This document shows positions 1 to 8,226 of a stretch of DNA of 64,000 bases, piece after piece (position 1 is the stretch's first letter; each line of letters begins with the position of its first letter). The stretch lies in contig NZ_CP027942.1 in assembly GCF_005484985.1 (NCBI RefSeq), forward strand, positions 744,001 through 808,000, given 5' to 3'. Source of the stretch: Agrococcus sp. SGAir0287. Its GTDB lineage: Bacteria; Actinomycetota; Actinomycetes; Actinomycetales; Microbacteriaceae. Position numbers and translations under genes: made by a program. Below the pieces are notes generated by a model that did no database searches, was not told where the DNA came from, and worked only from the letters and a program-made list of their open reading frames with translations.

Positions 1-836
1 TCGCCGTGCTGCTCGCCGCGGCGATCCTCGAGCGCCGCGAACCCGGCGTCGTCGTGGGCTCCTTCGCGGCCGACCACGTCATCGAGGACGAGCGCGGCTT
101 CCGACGGGCGGTGACCGATGCCGTCGCGGCGGCGCGCACGGGCAAGATCGCGACGATCGGCATCACGCCGACGGAGCCGGCCATCGGGTTCGGCTACATC
201 CAGGCGGGCGAGCCCGCGGGCATCCCGGACGCGCCGCGCGTCGCGGAGGTCGTGCGCTTCGTCGAGAAGCCGGGCGCCGAGGCCGCCCGCGACTACGTCG
301 CCTCGGGCGACTTCCTCTGGAACGCGGCGATGTTCATCGCCCGCGCCGACGTGCTGCTCGCCGAGCTCGCCGAGACGGAGCCCGAGCTGCGGGCGCAGAT
401 CGACGAGCTCGCCGCGGCATGGGACGACCAGGCCACCCGCGGGCCGGCCGTCGACCGCATCTGGCCGCAGCTGAAGAAGATCGCGATCGACTACGCGATC
501 GCCGAGCCCGCGGCCGAGCGCGGTCGCATGGTCGTCGTCCCCGGCGACTTCGACTGGGACGACGTGGGCGACTTCTCCGCGATCGCGAAGCTCCACAACG
601 GCTCGTCGGGCGGCGATCGGCTCGCGATCCTGTCGGGGCAGGCGACCGTCCTCGCCGACGGCGCCTCCGGCATCGTCGTGTCGACCACGGATCGCGTCAT
701 CTCGCTCGTCGGGGTCCGCGACATCGTCGTGGTCGACACGGGGGATGCGCTGCTCGTGACGACGACCGAGCATGCGCAGCGGGTGAAGCAGGTGGTCGAC
801 GCCATCCGACGCTCGGGCAACGCGACGGTGCTCTAG
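1..836 (+). CDS. manC: mannose-1-phosphate guanylyltransferase (GDP-mannose pyrophosphorylase), 3' part only
   Basis: Makes GDP-mannose from mannose-1-phosphate and GTP in the cytoplasm, for mannosylated lipids and glycans. The gene is open at the left edge: the first complete codon is at 3, and the GTG at 6 is internal, not the start. About 278 residues remain of a family usually near 360, so the N-terminal nucleotide-binding loop is outside. Visible family motifs are SFAADHVI, the GFGYI segment, FVEKPG and WNAAMF, and a C-terminal cupin-like stretch. It ends in TAG. The product is secure; the symbol could equally be manB in mycobacterial naming. Confidence 0.9.
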   Translation, partial: AVLLAAAILERREPGVVVGSFAADHVIEDERGFRRAVTDAVAAARTGKIATIGITPTEPAIGFGYIQAGEPAGIPDAPRVAEVVRFVEKPGAEAARDYVASGDFLWNAAMFIARADVLLAELAETEPELRAQIDELAAAWDDQATRGPAVDRIWPQLKKIAIDYAIAEPAAERGRMVVVPGDFDWDDVGDFSAIAKLHNGSSGGDRLAILSGQATVLADGASGIVVSTTDRVISLVGVRDIVVVDTGDALLVTTTEHAQRVKQVVDAIRRSGNATVL

Positions 837-888
837 CCGGCGTCTGCGCACGCGACCTGCCGCACCCGTCGCCGGCCGGCACTGCTGG

Positions 889-983
889 GCGACCTCCGCC
901 ACCGATCGGCGACTTCTGCAGTGCCGACGTCGCCAATCACCGAGCGCGAAGTCGCCAATCGACGCGCGACGTCGCCGATCGAC
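889..983. repeat. cluster of short direct and inverted GTCGCCRATC repeats
   Basis: The gap between manC and the first BMP gene holds GTCGCC(A/G)ATC three times in the + orientation (929, 951, 971) at about 20-22 bp spacing, plus an inverted copy GATCGGCGAC at 904. On the minus strand this reads as tandem GATYGGCGAC units. No reading frame there resembles a protein. It could be an intergenic repeat family or a set of regulator sites; neither is shown. Confidence 0.5.
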
Positions 984-1061
984 GGGGGTCGGTCGCGGAC
1001 GCGTCCCCCGGGGTGCCGCACGGGGCGACGCGCATGCGGCCGATGCGCGGTGTGCGCGGGC

Positions 1062-1067
1062 TAGGGT
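1062..1067 (+). promoter_or_regulatory. putative -10 element for the first BMP gene
   Basis: TAGGGT lies 34 nt before the ATG at 1102, leaving a short leader that carries GGAG at 1093-1096. No convincing -35 is visible. It is called because the same TANNNT pattern recurs before many genes here. Confidence 0.4.
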
Positions 1068-1101
1068 GACAGCACCCGCACCGCCGCACCCTGGAGCACC
1101 G

Positions 1102-2175
1102 ATGTCCCGCACCGCCCTCCGTCTCGCCGCGCCCGTCGCGCTCGTCGCGCTCGCGCTCACCGCCTGCCAGGCCGCGCCCGAGGGCGATGGCGACGGGGCT
1201 GGCGCCGCGGCATCCGACCTCTGCGCGCAGATGGTCACGAACTCCGGCGGGCTCGAGGACCGCTCGTTCAACCAGGCGTCCTGGGCCGGCATGGAGCAGG
1301 CGGAGGAGGACTACGGCGTCGAGGTCAACGTGCTCGTCTCCACGAGCGAGTCGGATCTCGCGCCGAACGTCGAGGCGGCGGTCGGCACCGGCTGCGACTT
1401 CGTCCTCACCGTCGGCTACGAGCTCGCCGCCGCGACCGCCGACCAGGCCGAGGCGAACCCCGACGTGCAGTTCGCGATCGTCGACGAGGTCGTCGAGGCG
1501 CCGAACGTGCGCCCCATCGTCTTCGACACCGCGCAGGCGTCGTTCCTCGCCGGCTACCTCGCGGCCGGCGTGAGCCAGACGGGCGTCGTCGCCACGTTCG
1601 GCGGCGGCAACCAGCCGCCCGTGACGCTGTTCATGGACGGCTACGTGCAGGGCGTCGACGCCTACAACGCCGCCCACGGCACGAGCGTGCAGGTGCTCGG
1701 CTGGGACGTGGAGACGCAGGACGGCATCTTCACGGGCGACTTCGAGAACGTGCAGCTCGGTCAGGCGACAGCGCAGTCGCTCATCGCCCAGGGCGCCGAC
1801 GTCATCCTCCCCGTCGCGGGCCAGGTCGGCGAGGGCGCGTTCCTCGCCTCGCTCGACGCGGGCTCCGAGGCGCTCGTCATCTGGGTCGACTCCGACGGCT
1901 ACGAGACCCTGCCCGACGAGTACCACCCGCTGCTGCTCACGACGGTCGAGAAGAACACGCAGGACTTCGTGGTGCAGGCGATCGGCGACCTCGTCGACGA
2001 GCAGGCCGTCACGGACGAGCCGCTCGTCGGCACGCTCGAGAACGAGGGCGTGGGACTCGCCGAGTACCACGACCTCAGCCCCCGCGTGAGCGACGAGCTG
2101 CAGGGCGAGATCGACGCGCTGCGCGAGCAGATCGTCTCCGGCGAGCTCGTCGTCGAGAGCCCCAGCGCCCCGTAG
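1102..2175 (+). CDS. BMP-family (PnrA-like) nucleoside-binding lipoprotein, first paralogue
   Basis: Substrate-binding lipoprotein of an ABC importer, 357 residues. The start at 1102 is preferred over upstream codons because it follows GGAG by 5 nt and gives a clean lipoprotein signal: basic start, hydrophobic core, lipobox LTAC with Cys22. BMP-family marks are GGLEDRSFNQ, FDTAQASFLAGY and LGWDVETQDG. BMP proteins (TmpC/PnrA type) bind purine or other nucleosides, and the downstream cdd, deoA and add genes favour nucleosides here. It is a tandem paralogue of the next gene. A hairpin and a second promoter separate the two, so they may be expressed at different levels. Confidence 0.88.
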   Translation: MSRTALRLAAPVALVALALTACQAAPEGDGDGAGAAASDLCAQMVTNSGGLEDRSFNQASWAGMEQAEEDYGVEVNVLVSTSESDLAPNVEAAVGTGCDFVLTVGYELAAATADQAEANPDVQFAIVDEVVEAPNVRPIVFDTAQASFLAGYLAAGVSQTGVVATFGGGNQPPVTLFMDGYVQGVDAYNAAHGTSVQVLGWDVETQDGIFTGDFENVQLGQATAQSLIAQGADVILPVAGQVGEGAFLASLDAGSEALVIWVDSDGYETLPDEYHPLLLTTVEKNTQDFVVQAIGDLVDEQAVTDEPLVGTLENEGVGLAEYHDLSPRVSDELQGEIDALREQIVSGELVVESPSAP

Positions 2176-2193
2176 CCCCGCGCCGCGCGGGGC
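2175..2193 (+). terminator. GC-rich hairpin after the first BMP gene
   Basis: GCCCCGCGC and GCGCGGGGC flank one base directly after the stop codon, without a T tract. It may terminate transcription or protect the 3' end of the lipoprotein mRNA. Confidence 0.45.
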
Positions 2194-2296
2194 CCGACGC
2201 GGCGCCCGCGGCGCCGATCGCGCACGTCGTCGGACGGCAATGCAACGATCGCGTTTCGACTTCGCGCGAACGGCGTCCGCGGCCGCGAGCCGTGGC

Positions 2297-2302
2297 TAGG
2301 CT
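2297..2302 (+). promoter_or_regulatory. putative -10 element for the second BMP gene
   Basis: TAGGCT lies about 54 nt before the TTG start at 2356. No clear -35 is seen. Confidence 0.4.
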
Positions 2303-2355
2303 GCCCGATACCCCCGGCCGTCCCGTGCGGCCACCCCATGCACTGGAGGACCCCC

Positions 2356-3447
2356 TTGAGGAACATTCGGAAGACCGCCCTCGGCGGTCTCGCGACGCTG
2401 GGCGTCGCGGCTCTGCTCGCAGGTTGCGCGTCGGCCCCTGAGGAGGGCCCCGCGGAGTCGGGCGAGGCGACGGCCGACATCTCGCCCTGCATCGTCTCGG
2501 ACGCCGGCGGCTTCAACGACCAGTCGTTCAACCAGCTCGGCCTCGAGGGCCTGCAGGCCGCGTCCGAGGAGCTCGGCGTGGAGTACACGCAGGCGGAGTC
2601 GCAGTCGGAGACCGACTACCAGTCGAACATCCAGAACCTGCTCGACGGCGGCTGCGACATGATGGTCACGGTCGGCTTCCTGCTCGCCGAGGCCACGTCG
2701 GCCGCGGCCGACGCGAACCCCGACGTGAACTTCGCGATCATCGACGACTCGTCGATCACCGCCGACAACGTCCAGCCCATCACGTTCGACACGGCGCAGG
2801 CCGCGTTCCTCGCCGGCTACGCCGCGGCGGCGAGCACGCAGACCGGCACCATCGCGACGTGGGGCGGCATCAACATCCCGCCCGTGACGATCTTCATGGA
2901 CGGCTTCGTGCTCGGCGCGCAGTACTACAACGAGCAGAACGGCGCCGACGTGCAGGTGCTCGGCTGGGACGTCGACGCGCAGGACGGCACGTTCGTCGGC
3001 GCCTTCGAGGCCGGCCCCGCAGCCAACGCCACGGCGACGACGTTCCTCCAGCAGGGCGCCGACATCGTCATGCCCGTCGGCGGCCCGATCTTCCTCTCCG
3101 CCGGCGAGGCGATCCGCACGGCGCAGGCCGAGAACCCCGACGTGCGCTACGGCATGATCGGCGTCGACGCCGACCTGTCGCTCACGGCGCCCGACTACGC
3201 CGACCTGTTCGTCACCTCCGTGCTCAAGGGCATGGACGCGGGCGTCGAGGCCGTCGTGCTCGAGGACGCGGCCGGCGACTTCACGAGCGAGCCCTACGTC
3301 GGCACGCTCGAGAACGACGGCGTGGGCATCGCCCCGTTCAACGAGTGGGAGGACCAGGTCCCCGAGGGCCTGGCCGACGAGCTCGAGACGATCCGCACGG
3401 CGATCATCGCCGGCGACATCGTCGTCGACTCGCCCTCGTCGCCGTAA
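2356..3447 (+). CDS. BMP-family (PnrA-like) nucleoside-binding lipoprotein, second paralogue
   Basis: Second substrate-binding lipoprotein for the nucleoside ABC importer, 363 residues from the TTG at 2356. The ATG at 2338 is in frame, but GGAGG (2345-2349) sits inside the extension it would add and is spaced 6 nt from the TTG. The TTG start also gives a normal lipoprotein signal ending LLAGC (Cys24). Family motifs are GGFNDQSFNQ, FDTAQAAFLAGY, LGWDVDAQDG and VGTLENDGVG. It shares these positions with the preceding protein, so the pair is a tandem duplication. The two receptors may differ in ligand. A perfect hairpin follows and separates it from the ATPase gene. Confidence 0.88.
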   Translation: MRNIRKTALGGLATLGVAALLAGCASAPEEGPAESGEATADISPCIVSDAGGFNDQSFNQLGLEGLQAASEELGVEYTQAESQSETDYQSNIQNLLDGGCDMMVTVGFLLAEATSAAADANPDVNFAIIDDSSITADNVQPITFDTAQAAFLAGYAAAASTQTGTIATWGGINIPPVTIFMDGFVLGAQYYNEQNGADVQVLGWDVDAQDGTFVGAFEAGPAANATATTFLQQGADIVMPVGGPIFLSAGEAIRTAQAENPDVRYGMIGVDADLSLTAPDYADLFVTSVLKGMDAGVEAVVLEDAAGDFTSEPYVGTLENDGVGIAPFNEWEDQVPEGLADELETIRTAIIAGDIVVDSPSSP

Positions 3448-3461
3448 GGCATCGCTGACGC

Positions 3462-3490
3462 GTGGGGGCCGGCGTCGCGCCGGCCCCCAC
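3462..3490 (+). terminator. perfect 13-bp stem hairpin between receptor and transporter genes
   Basis: GTGGGGGCCGGCG, a TCG loop and CGCCGGCCCCCAC form a perfect 13-bp stem. There is no T tract. Placed between a binding-protein gene and its ABC genes, it would suit partial termination or 3'-end protection that keeps receptor mRNA in excess. A -10-like element follows at once. Confidence 0.65.
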
Positions 3491-3499
3491 CCGTGCGAC

Positions 3500-3505
3500 T
3501 ACAGT
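3500..3505 (+). promoter_or_regulatory. putative -10 element for the ABC/salvage operon
   Basis: TACAGT lies just after the hairpin and about 78 nt before the ATPase start. It would allow ABC and salvage genes to be transcribed independently of the receptors. Confidence 0.35.
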
Positions 3506-3583
3506 CATGGCACCGGCACCCGCACCCAGGCCGCCGGCGCACCATCCCCACCATCCACGGCACCATCCATTCGAGGAGCGGCG

Positions 3584-5086
3584 ATGACCCTCGAGCTGCG
3601 CGGCATCACCAAGCGCTTCGGCTCGCTCACGGCCAACGACCACATCGACCTCACGGTCGAGGCGGGCGAGATCCACTGCCTGCTGGGCGAGAACGGCGCG
3701 GGCAAGTCCACGCTGATGAACGTGCTCTACGGCCTGTACCAGGCCGACGAGGGCGAGATCCTGCTCGAGGGCGAGGTGCAGCGGTTCGCAGGGCCCGGCG
3801 ACGCGATGCGCGCAGGCATCGGCATGGTGCACCAGCACTTCATGCTCATCCCCGTCTTCACCGTCGCCGAGAACGTGCTGCTCGGTCACGAGAAGGAGCT
3901 CGGCGGGCTCGCGGGCGCCAAGCGCCGCGTCGTCGAGATCTCCGAGCGCTTCGGCTTCCAGATCGACCCGGATGCGCGGATCGAGGACCTCCCCGTCGGC
4001 GTGCAGCAGCGGGTCGAGATCATCAAGGCGCTCTCGCTCGACGCGAAGGTGCTCGTCTTCGACGAGCCCACCGCGGTGCTGACGCCGCAGGAGACCGACG
4101 AGCTCATGACGATCATGCAGCAGCTGCGCGACGAGGGCACCGCGATCGTCTTCATCACGCACAAGCTGCGCGAGGTGCGCGCCATCGCCGACCGCATCAC
4201 GGTCATCCGCCTCGGCCAGGTCGTCGGGACCGCCGAGCCGACGGCGACGAGCACCGAGCTCGCCTCGCTCATGGTCGGCCGGCCCGTCGAGCTCACCGTG
4301 ACCAAGCAGCCGTCGGTGCGCACCGACAACGAGCTCGTCATCGAGCACCTCACCGTCGTCGACGAGCAGGGCATCGCCGTCGTCGACGACCTCTCGCTCA
4401 CCGTGCACGGCGGCGAGGTCGTGTGCATCGCCGGCGTCCAGGGCAACGGCCAGACGGAGCTCACCGAGGCGATCCTCGGGCTGCAGCGGCGCGCGACGGG
4501 CAGCATCCGCCTCAACGGCGTCGAGCTGCTCGGCCGCAGCGTGCGCGACGTGCTCGACGCGGGCGTGGGCTTCGTGCCAGAGGACCGCAAGGTCGACGGG
4601 CTCGTCGGCGAGTACTCGATCGCCGAGAACCTCATGCTCGATCGCTACCAGGGCGAGCCGTTCGTGCGCCGCGGCACGATCGTGCGCGCGGCGCGCGACG
4701 AGTTCGCGCAGGAGCGCCTCGGCGCCTTCGACATCCGCGCGCAGTCGATCGAGACGCCCGTGGGCACGCTCTCGGGAGGCAACCAGCAGAAGGTCGTGCT
4801 CGCGCGCGAGCTGTCGCGTCCGCTGCAGCTGTTCGTCGCCTCGCAGCCGACGCGCGGCCTCGACGTCGGCTCGATCGAGTTCGTCCACGCGCAGGTCATC
4901 GCGACGCGCGACGCGGGCATCCCCGTCATCGTCGTCTCGACCGAGCTCGACGAGGTCGTCGGGCTCGCCGACCGCATCGCGGTCATGTACGGCGGCGGCA
5001 TCGTGGGCGTCGTGCCCGCGGACACGTCGCGCGACGATCTCGGCATCATGATGGCCGGAGAGCTGCCGGAGGGACTCGCAGCATGA
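3584..5086 (+). CDS. nucleoside ABC transporter ATP-binding protein (two tandem ATPase domains)
   Basis: Energises the BMP-dependent importer, 500 residues with two ABC domains, as in YufO/RbsA-type proteins. Domain 1 has Walker A GENGAGKST (35-43), the signature-like PVGVQQRVEI and Walker B VLVFDEPTA. Domain 2 has the typical degenerate Walker A (GVQGNGQTE) and LSGGNQQKV, where the Walker B segment reads LFVASQPTRGLD, so one site is probably non-canonical. GAGGAGCGGCG precedes the ATG. Its TGA overlaps the next gene in ATGA, which points to translational coupling through permeases 1 and 2 to cdd. Confidence 0.92.
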   Translation: MTLELRGITKRFGSLTANDHIDLTVEAGEIHCLLGENGAGKSTLMNVLYGLYQADEGEILLEGEVQRFAGPGDAMRAGIGMVHQHFMLIPVFTVAENVLLGHEKELGGLAGAKRRVVEISERFGFQIDPDARIEDLPVGVQQRVEIIKALSLDAKVLVFDEPTAVLTPQETDELMTIMQQLRDEGTAIVFITHKLREVRAIADRITVIRLGQVVGTAEPTATSTELASLMVGRPVELTVTKQPSVRTDNELVIEHLTVVDEQGIAVVDDLSLTVHGGEVVCIAGVQGNGQTELTEAILGLQRRATGSIRLNGVELLGRSVRDVLDAGVGFVPEDRKVDGLVGEYSIAENLMLDRYQGEPFVRRGTIVRAARDEFAQERLGAFDIRAQSIETPVGTLSGGNQQKVVLARELSRPLQLFVASQPTRGLDVGSIEFVHAQVIATRDAGIPVIVVSTELDEVVGLADRIAVMYGGGIVGVVPADTSRDDLGIMMAGELPEGLAA

Positions 5087-6459
5087 CCGACGAGCAGGAC
5101 ACGTCCGGCCGCGCGCCCGACGCCGACGACCGCGACGCGCCGATCGCGCCCGCGCAGCAGCGCTCGGGCGGTGCGCCATCCGTGGAGGCCGAGGGCGACC
5201 GCGACGTCGTGCACGCGCCGACCGTCGTCGAGGTGCCCGTCGTGGCGGCCCCGACGACCGAGTCGCACGAGCAGAACCAGGACGAGGACCGGTGGGGCAG
5301 CGTCGCCCGGCAGATCCTCGGCGGCACGCCCATGGTGTCGCTGCTCGCCGTGCTCATCGCGTTCGTCGTCGGCGGCATCCTCATCGCCGTCACCGACGAG
5401 GGCGTCCAGGCGGCGAGCGCGTACTTCTTCGCGCGGCCCGGCGACACGATCGCCGCGATCGGCTCCGCGGTGGGCGGTGCCTACTGGGCGCTCTTCCAGG
5501 GCTCGATCCTCAACTTCTCGCGGCCTGAGGGCGGCTTCGTCGCGCTCATCCGCCCGCTCACCGAGACGTTGCACTTCGCCGCGCCGCTCATCGCCGCTGG
5601 CCTCGGCGTCGCCGTCGCGTTCCGCGTGGGCATGTTCAACATCGGTGGTCGCGGGCAGATGCTCGCCGCCGCGGCCGCCGCGGGATGGGTCGGGTTCTCG
5701 TTCCCGATGCCGCCGATCCTGCACATCACGGTCGCCCTCGTCGCCGGCATGATCGCCGGCGCGCTGTGGGCCGGCATCGCAGGCATCCTCAAGGCGCGCA
5801 CCGGCGCCCACGAGGTCATCACGACGATCATGCTGAACTTCGTCGCGCTGTGGCTGCTCTCGTACCTCATCCGCACGCCCGGCCTCCTGCAGGCTCCGGG
5901 CAGCAACAACCCGATCACGCCGCGCATGCTCGAGTCGGCGGTGCTGCCGCCGCTGCTCGGCTCGCAGTTCAACCTCACGTGGGGCATCGTGCTGTCGGTC
6001 GCGGCCGTCGTCGTCGCGTGGTGGCTCATCGAGCGCTCGAGCCTCGGCTTCCGCTTCCGGGCCGTGGGCCTCAACCCGCAGGCGGCCCTCAACGCCGGCA
6101 TGTCGGTGAAGACGGTCTACGTGCAGGCGATGCTCGTCGCCGGCGCGTTCATGGGCCTCGCCGGCGCGCAGCAGGTCCAGGCGACCGTCACGACGGGCTT
6201 CACCTCGGGCATCGACGCCGGCATCGGCTTCGACGCCATCACCGTCGCGCTGCTCGGCCGGTCGAACCCGTGGGGCGTGCTCGCCGCCGGCCTGCTGTTC
6301 GGCGCGTTCAAGGCCGGCGGCTTCCGCATGCAGGCCGCCGAGGGCGTGCCGATCGACATCGTGCTCGTCGTGCAGTCGGTCATCGTGCTGTGCATCGCGG
6401 CCCCGCCGCTCGTGCGCACGATCTTCCGCCTGCCCAAGCCGAGGGGAGGCGCGCGATGA
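5083..6459 (+). CDS. nucleoside ABC transporter permease 1
   Basis: Inner-membrane permease of the BMP importer (YufP/BPD_transp_2 family), 458 residues from the ATG that overlaps the ATPase stop by 4 bp. The first 70 or so residues are hydrophilic, acidic and low-complexity, an extension not needed by the family. Hydrophobic segments then start near residue 80 (MVSLLAVLIAFVVGG). The conserved loop FRVGMFNIGGRGQ, the segment GAHEVITTIMLNF and a late GFDAITVALLG identify the fold. It pairs with permease 2. Start choice is firm because no RBS is visible further upstream in frame. Confidence 0.9.
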   Translation: MTDEQDTSGRAPDADDRDAPIAPAQQRSGGAPSVEAEGDRDVVHAPTVVEVPVVAAPTTESHEQNQDEDRWGSVARQILGGTPMVSLLAVLIAFVVGGILIAVTDEGVQAASAYFFARPGDTIAAIGSAVGGAYWALFQGSILNFSRPEGGFVALIRPLTETLHFAAPLIAAGLGVAVAFRVGMFNIGGRGQMLAAAAAAGWVGFSFPMPPILHITVALVAGMIAGALWAGIAGILKARTGAHEVITTIMLNFVALWLLSYLIRTPGLLQAPGSNNPITPRMLESAVLPPLLGSQFNLTWGIVLSVAAVVVAWWLIERSSLGFRFRAVGLNPQAALNAGMSVKTVYVQAMLVAGAFMGLAGAQQVQATVTTGFTSGIDAGIGFDAITVALLGRSNPWGVLAAGLLFGAFKAGGFRMQAAEGVPIDIVLVVQSVIVLCIAAPPLVRTIFRLPKPRGGAR

Positions 6460-7778
6460 CCGCCGTCCAGACCGCTGGCCTCGCAGCCGACGACGCCCCC
6501 GAGGTCGTGCGACCGCGCAGCCGACGCGTGCCCATCACCTACGTCGTGCTGACCGTCGTCGTCGCGATCGTGCTCGTCGGCTTCGGCCGCGACGGCGAGA
6601 CGACGCTGCGCCTGTCGACGAACGCCGACCTGCTGCAGCTGCCCGACGCCGTGCTGCCCGCACGGATCACCGGCATCGTCGCGACGCTGCTGCTCGCCGC
6701 GATGACGGGCGTCGCGATCGCAGCGCACGCCACGCGCCGCCGCGTCGGACTCTGGCTGCCCGTCGTCTTCGGCGTCGTCGCCGTCGTGGCCTTCCTCGTG
6801 TGGGCGGGCGCGACGAAGTCGATCCCGCTGCCCGGCCTCCTCGTGCTCACGGTCGGCCTCGCAGCACCGCTGATCTTCGGCGCCCTCGGCGGCGTCATCT
6901 CCGAGCGCGTCGGCGTCGTGAACATCGCGATCGAGGGCCAGCTGCTCTCGGGTGCGTTCGCGGCGGCGGTGACCTCGTCGGCCATCGCGGCGGGTCCCGT
7001 CGGCCAGATGGGCGCCGTGGGCGTGCTCGTCGCCGGCGCGGGCGGCATCCTCGCCGCGATGCTCGCCGCCGTGCTCGTCTCGATGGTGCTCGCGGCCTTC
7101 TCGATCAAGTACTACGTCGACCAGGTCATCGTCGGCGTCGTGCTCAACGTGCTCGTGCTGGGCCTGACGAACTTCCTGTACTCGTCGGTGCTGACCGACA
7201 ACCCGGAGCTCAACAACCCGGATCGGTTCTCGCGCATCCGCATCCCGCTGCTCGCGGACATCCCGATCGTCGGGCCCGCCCTCTTCAACCAGACCGTCAT
7301 CGTGTACGCGATGTACGTCGCGGTCGTCGTCGTGACGTTCGCGCTGTTCCGCACGACGTGGGGCCTGCGGCTGCGCGCCCTCGGCGAGCACCCGCTCGCG
7401 GCCGACACCGTGGGCATCCGCGTGAACCGCTGGCGCTTCTGGAACGTCACGCTCGCCGGCGCGATCGTCGGCATCGGCGGCGCGTACTTCACGCTCGACT
7501 CGAACGGCTCGTTCCAGCGCGACATGACGAGCGGCCTCGGCTTCATCGCCCTCGCCGCCGTGATCTTCGGCCAGTGGCACCCGGTGAAGGCGACGCTCGC
7601 GGCGCTCCTGTTCGGCTTCGCGCAGGCGCTGCAGAACGTGCTGCAGTCGATCGGCTCGGGCGTGCCGAACGAGTTCATGCTCATGCTCCCGTACGTCATC
7701 ACGATCCTCGCGGTCGCCGGCTTCATCGGGCAGTCGAGGGCGCCGGCGGCGAGCGGCAAGCCGTACCTGAAGTCATGA
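6456..7778 (+). CDS. nucleoside ABC transporter permease 2
   Basis: Second permease of the importer (YufQ-like), 440 residues. The ATG overlaps the previous stop by 4 bp and follows GGGGAGG. Several hydrophobic segments precede the family core (near residues 25-45, 65-90 and 95-120). The core contains SERVGVVNIAIEGQLL and YYVDQVIVGVVLNVL, matching the second permease of BMP systems. It ends inside the start of cdd, again with ATGA, so transport and deamination are made from one mRNA. Confidence 0.9.
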   Translation: MTAVQTAGLAADDAPEVVRPRSRRVPITYVVLTVVVAIVLVGFGRDGETTLRLSTNADLLQLPDAVLPARITGIVATLLLAAMTGVAIAAHATRRRVGLWLPVVFGVVAVVAFLVWAGATKSIPLPGLLVLTVGLAAPLIFGALGGVISERVGVVNIAIEGQLLSGAFAAAVTSSAIAAGPVGQMGAVGVLVAGAGGILAAMLAAVLVSMVLAAFSIKYYVDQVIVGVVLNVLVLGLTNFLYSSVLTDNPELNNPDRFSRIRIPLLADIPIVGPALFNQTVIVYAMYVAVVVVTFALFRTTWGLRLRALGEHPLAADTVGIRVNRWRFWNVTLAGAIVGIGGAYFTLDSNGSFQRDMTSGLGFIALAAVIFGQWHPVKATLAALLFGFAQALQNVLQSIGSGVPNEFMLMLPYVITILAVAGFIGQSRAPAASGKPYLKS

Positions 7779-8185
7779 CGACCGCGATCGACTGGGACGC
7801 ACTGCACGCGGCCGCCGTCGAGGCGAACGCCAAGGCCTACGCGCCGTACTCGGGCTTCGCCGTCGGATGCGCGGCGCTCGCGGACGACGGCCGCGTCGTG
7901 ACCGGCGCGAACGTCGAGAACGCCGCGTACGGCGTCACGCTGTGCGCCGAGTGCTCGATGGTCTCCGCGCTCGTGATGGGCGGCGGCGGCCGCCTCGTCG
8001 CGTTCACGTGCGTGGATGGCCACGGTGCCACGCTCATGCCGTGCGGCCGGTGCAGGCAGCTGCTGTTCGAGCACGCCGCGCCCGGCATGCTGCTGCAGAC
8101 GCTGTCGGGCATCCGTACGATCGACGAGGTGCTGCCGGACGCCTTCGGGCCCACGACGCTCGACGCGTACCGCGCAGCCGACTGA
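7775..8185 (+). CDS. cdd: cytidine deaminase
   Basis: Converts cytidine and deoxycytidine to uridine and deoxyuridine. It has 136 residues, the usual length for the small tetrameric enzyme. The zinc site is visible as Cys57-Ala-Glu59 (CAE variant, Glu59 the proton shuttle) and PCGRC with Cys90 and Cys93. Substrate contacts fall in FAVGCAAL and TGANVENAAYG. The ATG overlaps the permease stop by 4 bp, so imported pyrimidine nucleosides are the likely substrate. Confidence 0.95.
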   Translation: MTTAIDWDALHAAAVEANAKAYAPYSGFAVGCAALADDGRVVTGANVENAAYGVTLCAECSMVSALVMGGGGRLVAFTCVDGHGATLMPCGRCRQLLFEHAAPGMLLQTLSGIRTIDEVLPDAFGPTTLDAYRAAD

Positions 8186-8226
8186 CGAGGGCGCACGACG
8201 CCCTCCACCACCACGAGAGGGAACCC

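Noticed and set aside
6-8. GTG at 6 as start of the GDP-mannose pyrophosphorylase
   Set aside because: The family's N-terminal nucleotide-binding loop is missing and the frame stays open to the left edge, so the gene begins outside the window.
937-2070. Long minus-strand open frame opposite the first BMP gene
   Set aside because: It is a mirror of a well-supported gene; its translation is Arg/Ala/Asp/Val-rich without any family motif, typical of antisense frames in high-GC DNA.
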